Notes: generated from the letters alone by a model not told the origin. Positions 6,543-13,674 are shown, counted from the first letter of the stretch. The stretch is 14,107 bases of DNA from Methanosarcinaceae archaeon (GCA_028690255.1 JAQVBP010000039.1:1-14107); one strand, 5' to 3'. Program-made: numbers and translations.

Positions 6543-7913
6543 GTGACAGAGGAAAATATACAGGATGAAGATTTTTCATTGTATTCAAGTTTACAGGCTC
6601 TTGATTCCGATGCTTTATATGAGTTGATACAGCACTTACTTCGTAAAAAACCAGAGTTATACCAGCTTGCCCTTGAATGGTTCAAGGAACGGCTGGAAAG
6701 TGAGCCTGAAACCCTGACGGAAGGAGAACTGATTTCTCTGAATGACGATCTTCTGTTCGAATACTGGGAAGATGCGCGGGTGATCATCTCGGAGTTCAAC
6801 GAGCTTGGCGGAGGGCCGGAAGAAGACGAGGACGAAGCTTATGAGTCTATGAACAAGATTTTGGAACTGGCAAAGAAAATAAAGTTTTCTACGGATGCTA
6901 TAATTGAATTTTTAGACGAAGTTTTTGAGGAATACAACCTCAAGAATTCGGGGTTTGAGGACCTGATGATGGAGGTTTCTTTCGCGGTCTGCCGGACAGA
7001 GGAAGAGTGGAAATATCTGATTAAAAAACTCGAAGAGCACCCATCGGATTGGAGAATCAACCTGATAATGAGGATCAATAAAAACCATCTCAGAAATGAC
7101 AGCGCTTATCTGGAAGAACGCTTGAAAGACCTTGAGTATGGCATGGATTACTGGGACCTGGTTAAATTTTATATCGACAGGGATGATATGGAAAAGGCTC
7201 TGGAAACTGCGGAGGAAGGACTGAAGGCGAAAGGCAGGATCGAGGAGTTATTAGTATATCTGGCTGAGCACTACGCTGAAAAAAGGGATACCTCCAACCT
7301 GGAAAGGATCGTGAACACAGCCCTTGCCCACCATGAGGGTGAAAAAAAACTGCTGGACAGGTTGTCTGAATACTATAAGTCAGAAGGAGACTTCGAAAAG
7401 GCAAAAAACACTCTGTTTAAAGCATTCGAGTTCACTTCCCCGGATAATTATTATGCAGAGTACAGGCGAATGGAAGCTTTTCTGAGTGAAACTGACTGGA
7501 AAGCCCTTGAGCCCGAGATTTTTAACCGGGTCAGGATAAAAAATTTCAATGATTATCTGCGGATATGCCTGGATAAGGGTATGAAAGAGACGGTTATCGA
7601 AGCAATTTTAAATTATAAAGTTTTCTCAAGAGAGTCCGAAAATTCAAACGAATACAATCTTGATAAATTTGCGGAGGAACTGTTGCAGGACTACCCGGAA
7701 AAGGTTCTTGAGTATTACTGGCAGAAAGCTCGCAAAGGCATACCTTGCGGAAACAGATCTGCGTACAGCTTTGCGGCCCGGTACCTGCAAAAGGCCAAAG
7801 AGGTTTATATAAATAATTTGGAAGACGAAGCCGGCTGGACCAAACGTTTCTCCGACCTGAAAGCCGAATTTAAGAACAGACGTGCCTTTATTGATGAAGT
7901 AAAAATGTTGTAA
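6543..7913 (+). CDS. Acidic all-helical TPR-like protein (resembles the C-terminal half of SWIM zinc-finger proteins)
   Basis: The 456-residue protein is predicted helical almost throughout and very acidic, with an acidic stretch GPEEDEDEAYESM around residues 92-104. TPR-like helix pairs appear from about residue 215 on, e.g. DMEKALETAEEGLKAKGR and EGDFEKAKNTLFKAFEF. It resembles, from memory, the repeat region that follows the SWIM zinc finger in a family common in Methanosarcina, but no CxC...CxH motif is present, so it may be a shortened relative. A scaffold or partner-binding role is likely; no catalytic motif is visible. I prefer the GTG at 6543 because GGTGAGG (6530-6536) lies six bases upstream; a TTG at 6504 has GGAG only two bases away, too close. 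It is divergent from the HNH gene and followed by hsdR debris. Confidence 0.7.
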   Translation: MTEENIQDEDFSLYSSLQALDSDALYELIQHLLRKKPELYQLALEWFKERLESEPETLTEGELISLNDDLLFEYWEDARVIISEFNELGGGPEEDEDEAYESMNKILELAKKIKFSTDAIIEFLDEVFEEYNLKNSGFEDLMMEVSFAVCRTEEEWKYLIKKLEEHPSDWRINLIMRINKNHLRNDSAYLEERLKDLEYGMDYWDLVKFYIDRDDMEKALETAEEGLKAKGRIEELLVYLAEHYAEKRDTSNLERIVNTALAHHEGEKKLLDRLSEYYKSEGDFEKAKNTLFKAFEFTSPDNYYAEYRRMEAFLSETDWKALEPEIFNRVRIKNFNDYLRICLDKGMKETVIEAILNYKVFSRESENSNEYNLDKFAEELLQDYPEKVLEYYWQKARKGIPCGNRSAYSFAARYLQKAKEVYINNLEDEAGWTKRFSDLKAEFKNRRAFIDEVKML

Positions 7914-7954
7914 GGGCCCGATCTTACTGACAAAGTAAATATGTTGTAACGGCC
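7897..7954 (+). repeat. 22 bp direct repeat at the end of the TPR-like gene
   Basis: AAGTAAAAATGTTGTAAGGG and its continuation at 7897-7918 (the last codons and stop of the TPR-like gene) recurs at 7933-7954 with two mismatches. GATCTT[A/C]CT follows each copy. The second copy leads straight into the hsdR fragment, so this is probably a duplication at a recombination junction. Confidence 0.6.
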
Positions 7955-7960
7955 TGTCGG

Positions 7961-8461
7961 ATCTTCCTCAATTTCCTGATCCCGAAACTTCCGGCCCCCA
8001 GGGAAGAAGACCTTTCAAAAGGCATCCTCGAAGCCATCGACATGGACAGCTACCGGGTCGAAAAACAGGCCGTCGTAAAAATCCAGCTGCCGGATGCAGA
8101 CGCCGAGATAGAACCTGTCCCGACAAGTGCCGGCGGCTTCAGGCCTGAGCCCGAACTCGACAGGCTCAGCAACATCGTCAGAAATTTCAACGACCAGTTC
8201 GGAACACTCTTTACGGACGCCGACCGGGTTGCTCGCCTGATCACGGAAGAATTGCCGGCGGCCCTTCTTGCGGATGTCGCCTATCAGAACGCCAGGCAAA
8301 ACTCGGACCGGCAAAACGCCAGAATCGAGCACGACAAAGCTGTCCAGCGGGCCGCAATCAAGCGGATGGGGGACGAGACCGAGTTCTTCAAACAGTTTCT
8401 GGACAACGAATCCTTCCGCAGGACCGTACTCGACATGCTCTTTGCAATGACTTACACGTAA
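7961..8461 (+). pseudogene. hsdR: Type I restriction enzyme HsdR, C-terminal fragment (copy 1)
   Basis: In one frame the sequence reads FLNFLIPKLPAPREEDLSKG, then AIDMDSYRVEKQ, then ELDRLSNIVRNFNDQFG, ITEELPAALLADVAYQNA, SDRQNARIEHDKAVQ and finally LDMLFAMTYT-stop. This is the well-conserved C-terminal tail of HsdR, the ATP-dependent translocase/nuclease subunit of type I restriction systems. HsdR is normally about 800-1100 residues; only about the last 165 remain. The similarity starts upstream of any start codon, so the fragment is 5'-truncated and not a gene with its own start (an internal ATG at 8042 exists but lies mid-domain). The nuclease, helicase motifs, HsdM and HsdS are absent from the window. 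It is immediately downstream of a 22 bp repeat junction. Confidence 0.87.
8132..8393 (+). repeat. 262 bp direct repeat, copy 1 (inside hsdR fragment)
   Basis: Aligns without gaps to 9809-10070 with 14 mismatches by hand count, about 95% identity. Six amino acid positions differ (for example Val to Ala, Asp to Asn, Asp to Tyr), consistent with relaxed constraint in at least one copy. Confidence 0.9.
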
Positions 8462-8540
8462 AGGTTTAATTGTGTGAAGTCAACAGTTACTGTTCTGTTG
8501 TCGATTTTGTCCTTTACATTATGAATAATTACATTACACA

Positions 8541-8802
8541 GTGCGGAGGCAACACCGTTGGAGGAGTGGGCTGCTCAATGGCAGAAGGCCCCTCAGCAAT
8601 GAAAGCAGCAATTGAAAAATCGCATGAAATGGGTAAAGACCTTGTTGAAGCGATAAAAAAGAAGAGAAAATACCCGGAACAGGATGTTGTACACGAAGCC
8701 TGAAGAGAACAGTTCGGGCATGTCATCCTGGCCAATAAAGACCAGTGGACGCACAACTTCGATTACTGGATGAAAAAGGGCTGGATCGAAGAAGAGCAGT
8801 AG
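8541..8802 (+). pseudogene. Broken flavoprotein (flavodoxin/NADPH-dependent FMN reductase-like) C-terminal fragment
   Basis: A frame reads QCGGNTVGGVGCSMAEGPSA, then MKAAIEKSHEMGKDLVEAIK and KRKYPEQDVVHEA, hits TGA at 8701-8703, and continues in the same frame with REQFGHVILANKDQWTHNFD, YWMKKGWIEEEQ to TAG at 8800-8802. From memory this resembles the C-terminal half of Methanosarcina flavodoxin-family/NADPH-dependent FMN reductases, which bind FMN. The N-terminal FMN-binding half is missing, and an internal TGA, which is not a sense codon in these archaea, breaks the rest, so it is a relic. A 77-residue reading frame (8470-8703) exists, but its first residues do not look like the family. The family call is moderately sure; the broken state is clear. 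Confidence 0.55.
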
Positions 8803-8902
8803 AAGAGAATACTGAATTAAACAGGAAAGTTCACTGTTGAATTTGATAAAGGGAAAAATAAGGAAGAAGGAAGCTCTTGATATAGGAATATATTATTACT
8901 GG

Positions 8903-9445
8903 TTATTCATTATTTTCAAGACTCATTTCAGCAATTACCGGCTGCATGTTAAGATACATCGGTATGAATTCCCTATTTTTATATTTTTCCACCAGTTTAA
9001 ATCCATTTTTTTCATAGAAACCAATTGAATTTTTTTTCGAATCCACAAGAATGTATCGACATCCGATATTCTCACAAATCGATAACGTTTTACCTATCGC
9101 AGCCAGCAATAGATATGTACCTATTCCTTTTCTTTCGAATCTAAAGTCTACTGCCAATCTTGCAATTTTAACGCCTGGATATTTACGGTACTCATAGTGT
9201 TCGAGTCCATCTATCACGGCCCTGGCTTCAATTGTATCCGCTATCAGAGCAACGAATCCTACAAGTTCACCTTTCCAAAAGCATAAACTTGTTCTGCTGA
9301 TCATATTGTTCTGATCACTTAAAGCATCGTTTTTCAAAAAATCATTCAATTCTGAACTTGAACAACTAAAAAAAGAAAGATCGTGTCTTTTATCAAGAGA
9401 TTCTATGAAAAGTTCAGAATCCTGAATTATAGAAAGCAAAATCAA
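8903..9445 (-). CDS. GNAT-family N-acetyltransferase, probable toxin of a toxin-antitoxin pair
   Basis: The 180-residue single-domain GNAT shows the features of TacT/AtaT-like toxins: an early SCSSSELNDFLKNDAL segment (like F-x-C-G...L-x-x-F-L), the acetyl-CoA-binding block VKIARLAVDFRFERKGIG (residues 92-109, with G107-x-G109) and FYEKNGF (143-149) with the general-acid Tyr144. GNAT toxins acetylate the amino group of aminoacyl-tRNAs and block translation; whether this one does is inferred. It starts with TTG at 9445, overlapping the stop of the 48-residue gene upstream by four bases, a coupling typical of toxin-antitoxin operons. A TTG two codons later is also possible. The pair is flanked by two direct copies of an hsdR tail and is AT-rich compared with the redox genes, suggesting transfer. 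Confidence 0.82.
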   Translation of the reverse strand: MILLSIIQDSELFIESLDKRHDLSFFSCSSSELNDFLKNDALSDQNNMISRTSLCFWKGELVGFVALIADTIEARAVIDGLEHYEYRKYPGVKIARLAVDFRFERKGIGTYLLLAAIGKTLSICENIGCRYILVDSKKNSIGFYEKNGFKLVEKYKNREFIPMYLNMQPVIAEMSLENNE

Positions 9446-9588
9446 AACCTGTTTTTCTCATATATTTTCTTTGCCCGTTTAAACATGCCTACCAGTTCTT
9501 TTGATACCACCGGATTTCTTTCATTTCTGAAGAATTCCTTTGCATCTTCTCCTTCAAGAATAAGCCCTAACTCAATGGGTTTTGCCAT
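9442..9588 (-). CDS. Small (48 aa) protein upstream of the GNAT gene, probable antitoxin
   Basis: Minus-strand reading from ATG at 9588 gives MAKPIELGLILEGEDAKEFF, then RNERNPVVSKELVGMFKRAK, then KIYEKNRF-stop. Similar short proteins beginning [K/E]-x-I-E-L-G-L-x-L-E-G-E-D-A are common in archaea directly before toxin-like genes; I recognise the pattern but no named family. AAGGT lies about eight bases before the ATG, and a TATA box, GTTATATATTC on the plus strand at 9630-9640, lies about 45 bases upstream. Its stop codon overlaps the GNAT start. It has no obvious ribbon-helix-helix or helix-turn-helix, unlike the usual GNAT-toxin antitoxins, so neutralisation may be direct. It is too short for routine gene calling. 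Confidence 0.78.
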   Translation of the reverse strand: MAKPIELGLILEGEDAKEFFRNERNPVVSKELVGMFKRAKKIYEKNRF

Positions 9589-9629
9589 ATTAATACCTTC
9601 TTTTTCTATGATTAAACAATCTATGTTAG

Positions 9630-9640
9630 GTTATATATTC
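9630..9640 (-). promoter_or_regulatory. TATA box of the antitoxin/GNAT operon
   Basis: Minus strand GAATATATAAC, about 45 bases before the antitoxin ATG at 9588, fits an archaeal promoter with a leader of about 20 bases. No operator palindrome is obvious next to it. Confidence 0.5.
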
Positions 9641-9808
9641 TTATTGCCAGCCTCATAGATATGAACCTTTCAGACCCTGAACCGGTGCTGAAGTATTAGA
9701 AGTGATTCTGATTATTCATGAGACATCAAAGATAAGGGGTAAAATATTTATGGAAATGTCGAAGGAAAAATTAGAGATGTCTCTCTACCTTTGCAGGTTT
9801 TTATTCCA

Positions 9809-10070
9809 GGCAGCTTCAGGCCTGAGCCCGAACTCGACAGGCTCAGCAACATCGCCAGAAATTTCAACAACCAGTTCGGAACACTCTTTACGGACGCCGA
9901 CCGGGTTGCCCGCCTGATCACGGAAGAATTGCCGACGGCTCTTCTTGCGGATGTCGCCTATCAGAACGCCAGGCAAAACTCGGACCGGCAAAACGCCAGA
10001 ATCGAGCATTATAAAGCTGTTCAACGGGCCGCAATCAGGCGTATGGGAGACGAGACCGAGTTCTTCAAAC
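9809..10070 (+). pseudogene. hsdR: HsdR C-terminal fragment (copy 2, 262 bp direct repeat)
   Basis: Repeats 8132-8393 colinearly (14 of 262 bases differ) and encodes the same HsdR tail segment, from FRPEPELDRLSNIARNF to MGDETEFFK, but stops matching before the final QFLDNESFRR...MTYT of copy 1. It is truncated at both ends relative to copy 1. A TTG-started frame through it (9791-10156) runs out into the downstream hairpins and is not a credible gene. Its substitutions include six amino acid changes. It marks the right border of the segment holding the flavoprotein relic and the GNAT pair. The 220 bases between the antitoxin gene and this fragment hold only the antitoxin promoter and nothing else I can support. 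Confidence 0.9.
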
Positions 10071-10085
10071 TTACATATAAAAACC

Positions 10086-10111
10086 GGCCCGGGGCGTTGA
10101 AAGCCCGGGCC
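10086..10111 (+). terminator. Strong GC hairpin after hsdR copy 2
   Basis: GGCCCGGG (10086-10093), ten-base loop, CCCGGGCC (10104-10111): a perfect 8 bp GC stem starting 15 bases past the end of the repeat. It could be the former hsdR terminator or part of a dispersed element together with the 28 bp repeat that follows. No T-run. Confidence 0.4.
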
Positions 10112-10139
10112 CTCAGCGGCCGACACAGGAGGCCGGGCG
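10112..10139. repeat. Dispersed 28 bp repeat, copy 2
   Basis: CTCAGCGGCCGACACAGGAG with the GGCCGGGC-type ending, 27/28 identical to 5279-5306. It abuts the GC hairpin at 10086-10111 directly. Confidence 0.7.
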
Positions 10140-10211
10140 TTTCAGGAATGATGTGAAATAGATGCATACTTTCGTACTGCTGTTTGCACTATACGGAAAA
10201 CGGCTTAAGAC

Positions 10212-11327
10212 TCAATATCTTTCGAATAGCTCCTCAAAGGTTGGTTCCCCGAGCGCAAGGGCTTCTTCTACAGGCATTGCCCGCTGCATTGCCTTATTTA
10301 AATCAGGAATTTCCCCGGTTCTCCCGGCTCTAGTCCGTACCGAGCCTCCGCGGGTACCCCCCACCATGTCCTGATATTCCCCAAACTCGTCCTTCATGGC
10401 CTGGGCTACTCTTCGTCTATCCGCTCTGGTGAGGTCAGCTGAGGTTATGGCGGCCCCAATGGCCGCCCTCAATAAAGTTTTTGCCCGCTCCTCTTCCCCA
10501 TTCATCAGGGCGCTTATGGCCTCATTAAAAGGTTCGCTGATATTCGTGAGTCCGTCAAAGTCATCTCTTTCCTCCCGGTTCTCGATCCGGAACAGCATAT
10601 AAGTGCGGCCCATTAAAGGTTCACTGTCCTCGGCACTGGTTCCGTAGCGGAGCCTGTCATTCACAACCCATAACATACTTGCATCCAGTTCCTGCTCCTC
10701 CGCCAGTAGCGCTACCATATACCCGGCTTTCAGGGTGTTTGTACCGCCACCGCCTTTTCCAACATATGCCTGATGCAACCCCAGATGCAGGTCCCCATTA
10801 CTCGCACCGAGAAGCTCTTCGATTCCCGTAGCAATGGGTCCGGCAACACTAAGAGCTGCGGATAACTGTGGCACGATCAGGATATTCGCAAAATCCCCCA
10901 TTACTTTGATAAATCGGTTAAGATAATCATCCCCCTGCATTGCCAGTATGCCGGCGGTTACTTCAACGACTCCTCCATTGAAGGGCATCAGGGCGGTCAT
11001 GGGGTGGTTTAGCCGGATCACTTTATCCAGGTTGCCGGAATTCACATTTGAGAGGTTTAAAGAACCTGCAACGTAGGGGAGATTAACCACCTGAGTTCCA
11101 AACCGGATGCTAATTATTGAGTGGACTACCGGATACCAGCTCTTAAACCATTCACGATCTTTAGCAAGACACATTTCGCTAAGCCATAACCTGAAGTAAT
11201 CCTTTCCTCCTTCCAGTGCTTCTTCACTGTAGGCGGCATCTTTTACGTGGCTAAAATCGATCGGTGTATACATATATTTTTTTGCATCTCTGTCGAATAA
11301 ATCCCATATCGTGTCAATTAAAGACAT
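10212..11327 (-). CDS. 371 aa protein of unknown family, paired with the CHAT protease-like gene
   Basis: I do not recognise this family. Translation starts at ATG 11327 with a strong AAGGAGGG ribosome binding site five bases upstream. Visible features: N-terminal helical, aromatic-rich segment (residues 1-75); a central block with NHPMTALMPFNGGVVEVTAG, then a long hydrophobic, alanine/glycine-rich stretch around 145-175 (ILIVPQLSAALSVAGPIATG) that could be buried or membrane-seeking; LHLGLHQAYVGKGGGGTN near 180-197 with a Gly4 loop; a charged region; and a C-terminal helical tail after a flexible Gly/Arg/Thr-rich linker around 320-335 (VGGTRGGSVRTRAGRTGE). It has no signal peptide or catalytic motif I can name. 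It lies 126 bases downstream of the CHAT gene on the same strand, suggesting a functional pair: substrate, effector or regulator. Confidence 0.85.
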   Translation of the reverse strand: MSLIDTIWDLFDRDAKKYMYTPIDFSHVKDAAYSEEALEGGKDYFRLWLSEMCLAKDREWFKSWYPVVHSIISIRFGTQVVNLPYVAGSLNLSNVNSGNLDKVIRLNHPMTALMPFNGGVVEVTAGILAMQGDDYLNRFIKVMGDFANILIVPQLSAALSVAGPIATGIEELLGASNGDLHLGLHQAYVGKGGGGTNTLKAGYMVALLAEEQELDASMLWVVNDRLRYGTSAEDSEPLMGRTYMLFRIENREERDDFDGLTNISEPFNEAISALMNGEEERAKTLLRAAIGAAITSADLTRADRRRVAQAMKDEFGEYQDMVGGTRGGSVRTRAGRTGEIPDLNKAMQRAMPVEEALALGEPTFEELFERY

Positions 11328-11453
11328 ATTTTCCCTCCTTCAACAAACATTACCTTATTTTTTACTCAGACGGGCATTTTTCATGGACCTAAAATAATAT
11401 TCCCCGGGTTTGCCTGTAATAATGGTGTTATTAATTCTTCTTCGCCGTCGGGG

Positions 11454-13613
11454 TTATACTTCCGGGAAAAGTCCCGTAGCCGGAGGCATAGCCACAGTTT
11501 CGACGCTGGCTTCCGGGTCGGCATACAGGACATATGCAAGCCAGGTGGAGTTAGATGGTGCCGCCTTTCTTACTGCCTCCCTGGCTATGCGAAAGGCCTG
11601 GGCTATAGTCTTGTTTTTTTGCAGCAACGCAGTGTAAAAACTTCTGGCAAACTTCAGGGCCAGCGCGTCTTTCACCTCCCACATCGCGCCAGCAAAGGCC
11701 CCAACCTCGGATTTATTCACCAACCGATCTGCCCAGCCGCCCAGCCCGGTAAAGCTAAATCCCATTTGAGCCCCTTCGCAGGCATTGATGAAAATCAGGG
11801 GTCTTGGGCGCAGAACCCCGAAAAGCGTGTGGATTTCCGAAGGCCTCAGGTTTCCTCCGGATAGCAATATGGACGAGTCATTAGGAAGTGTTGAATCAAA
11901 TCCCCCATGAGTGGCAAAATGCAGCAGAGTGAAGGTCTCTTTCTCCACAAAATTCAGTACCTGTACTTTATCATTTAAAGAAGCAAAACATGTTATGCCG
12001 GAATTTAGCTTGTCCAAACTCTCTATGAACGAAACCTCTTTACGGACAGCATTCAAATTGACCTGTACAGGGGCTACAGGCCGCGCTATACCCCTGGAAA
12101 ACTCAGATCCGGGCGCAGGGCCTGAAAGCCATCGTGACAAATCAAATTTTTGACACCAAAAAAGCTCGTCCTCCCTTTCGCCACTGTCATCGTTGTAACG
12201 GTAAGGTTTAATCATCTCCCACGGGATCCAGGGTTCATCTGAGGTGATAAGCACGGACTTTACATGGTCCTTGAATCGCCAGTATTCGCGTTTCAACTCG
12301 TCAGAGATAAGCTCATCCCATAATTCATTCCCAATGGCGGCCATCCGCCGCTCCGCATCGGTTTCAGGTTTACGTGCCATCAGGCTCATCTCATGATAAA
12401 CGGCCTCTATTTTTTTCTCAGGGGACCCCCCTTTTAAAGATACCTCCCCGAATCTGGCGTGGTGGTATCCGGTTTTTTTACCTGTTTTGGGGTTTGCAAC
12501 CCATTGTCTGGTACTATGGAGCACAAAATTTAGAGTTTGTTTGTCATCATTATCTAATTGTATACAAATTTCCAGGTCAGGGGGATTTCCTTCGGATTCG
12601 GAGTTCAGGTACAAGGCCCGGGATTCAGGCTGTTTAAGCTCACATTCAACAGCCTCTGTTGTCACCAGCACGTTGTGGCGTTCTGTACCGATGCGCCGTC
12701 CATGCTGGTAGAAGTCTACCCTTATCTGCTGTTCCCCCGGCTTCCTCGGGATAAGGACAAAACGTTCATCAGAATCATTGTCTCTATCCACTTTGAGAAT
12801 TCTGGTGTTACTGCCCTTGATATCAAAGCCTTTGGCAAAAATTACCAGCTCTACCTCAGGGGGCTGGTCAGGCAAGCCCGGGTCTTCTATAAAGATACCT
12901 GTGGCATTCGGATCTGGTGATTTTAGCAGAAGCTGGACCAGCAGACTGAATTTTACATCCAGGATTACCTTATCCGGACACTCGATATTAGGGTAACGAA
13001 CTAACTTTTCAGGTTCTTCAGGGCTTGCTGCGGATACGTGAAGTGCGGGGTTATAATACTCCAGACGGGATTTAGATCCTTCAGGGCTTGCTGCAGGTAC
13101 TGCGAGTTCATCCGGAATCCCCCGTTCATCCGGGGGCTCATTCCCACTATTCATTTCAGTGCAAATAGCCTTTGAACGAACTTCTTCTTTTTTGTTGTAG
13201 TCTAAGTTAAACAGGTAGTCACACCTGTATTTGATGTCACTCAAATTGCCTGGTAACTCATCTTTTTTTGTCACATTACTTACATCAGTGACTATACGAG
13301 AGGAAACGGGAAACAGTGAGGATAAACCACGATCCTGATGAAATTTGTATACCAGTTGAGTCAATAGCTTCGCAAAATCCTGATCGCCTCTGGCTTTTTT
13401 AATAAGGAATTCCGCTAAGGCTGCCCTAAGGCTTTCTTCTTCCGGATTCGCCTCCAGGAGTCGTAAAAACTCATTTATTTGTTCATCTTTATCTTCGCCT
13501 AACTTATTGTACAAAGTTTTGCAGAACTCCTGCACTTCATAGCTGGCATTTGTTTTACTGGCACACATGGCCAGTATTTTTGTGGCATATTCGGCAATTT
13601 CAGTGATGCTCAT
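11454..13613 (-). CDS. CHAT-domain (caspase/separase-clan) protease-like protein with helical N-terminus
   Basis: The 719-residue protein has three parts. Residues 1 to ~105 are helical and acidic (e.g. INEFLRLLEANPEEESLRAA), resembling small adaptor or effector-associated domains of conflict systems. Residues ~110-400 hold a variable linker and a beta-rich region. Residues ~410-715 are a CHAT domain: DEPWIPWEMIKPY, FDLSRWL, LLHFATHGGF with catalytic His569, LIFINACEGAQMG with catalytic Cys612, then GGWADRLVNKSEVGAFAGAMW and a C-terminal helix-strand ending WLAYVLYADP. His and Cys contexts match active CHAT peptidases. The ATG at 13613 is chosen: AGGAG lies eight bases upstream, whereas a GTG at 13622 abuts that site. 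CHAT proteases typically cut a partner on activation; the neighbouring 371-residue protein is the obvious candidate (inference). The activation signal is unknown. Confidence 0.9.
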   Translation of the reverse strand: MSITEIAEYATKILAMCASKTNASYEVQEFCKTLYNKLGEDKDEQINEFLRLLEANPEEESLRAALAEFLIKKARGDQDFAKLLTQLVYKFHQDRGLSSLFPVSSRIVTDVSNVTKKDELPGNLSDIKYRCDYLFNLDYNKKEEVRSKAICTEMNSGNEPPDERGIPDELAVPAASPEGSKSRLEYYNPALHVSAASPEEPEKLVRYPNIECPDKVILDVKFSLLVQLLLKSPDPNATGIFIEDPGLPDQPPEVELVIFAKGFDIKGSNTRILKVDRDNDSDERFVLIPRKPGEQQIRVDFYQHGRRIGTERHNVLVTTEAVECELKQPESRALYLNSESEGNPPDLEICIQLDNDDKQTLNFVLHSTRQWVANPKTGKKTGYHHARFGEVSLKGGSPEKKIEAVYHEMSLMARKPETDAERRMAAIGNELWDELISDELKREYWRFKDHVKSVLITSDEPWIPWEMIKPYRYNDDSGEREDELFWCQKFDLSRWLSGPAPGSEFSRGIARPVAPVQVNLNAVRKEVSFIESLDKLNSGITCFASLNDKVQVLNFVEKETFTLLHFATHGGFDSTLPNDSSILLSGGNLRPSEIHTLFGVLRPRPLIFINACEGAQMGFSFTGLGGWADRLVNKSEVGAFAGAMWEVKDALALKFARSFYTALLQKNKTIAQAFRIAREAVRKAAPSNSTWLAYVLYADPEASVETVAMPPATGLFPEV

Positions 13614-13663
13614 AAGGCTCACTCCTGATATCCGGACTTAGACAATTAAATAAAAAAACCATT

Positions 13664-13674
13664 GTTTTATATGC
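13664..13674 (-). promoter_or_regulatory. TATA box of the CHAT operon
   Basis: Minus strand GCATATAAAAC, 52 bases before the CHAT ATG at 13613, at a normal distance for an archaeal promoter. Confidence 0.55.

Noticed and set aside
8042..8461. hsdR copy 1 as an intact 139-residue gene starting at ATG 8042
   Set aside because: HsdR similarity extends at least 25 codons upstream of that ATG, so the ATG is internal and the gene is 5'-truncated.
8800..8802. Pyrrolysine read-through of TAG
   Set aside because: The frame is already broken by TGA upstream and only five codons follow before TAA, so read-through would not make a meaningful protein.
9791..10156. A 121-codon plus-strand reading frame through the second hsdR copy
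   Set aside because: It starts at a TTG without a ribosome binding site, carries only an internal HsdR segment and ends in hairpin/repeat sequence; treated as pseudogene.
10212..11327. 371 aa protein as a bacterial/archaeal gasdermin
   Set aside because: Longer than typical members and the N-terminus does not show the palmitoylated cysteine or strand pattern; no recognisable similarity.
12374..12920. Plus-strand reading frames within the CHAT gene
   Set aside because: Antisense shadows of the CHAT coding sequence with no start signals or recognisable domains.
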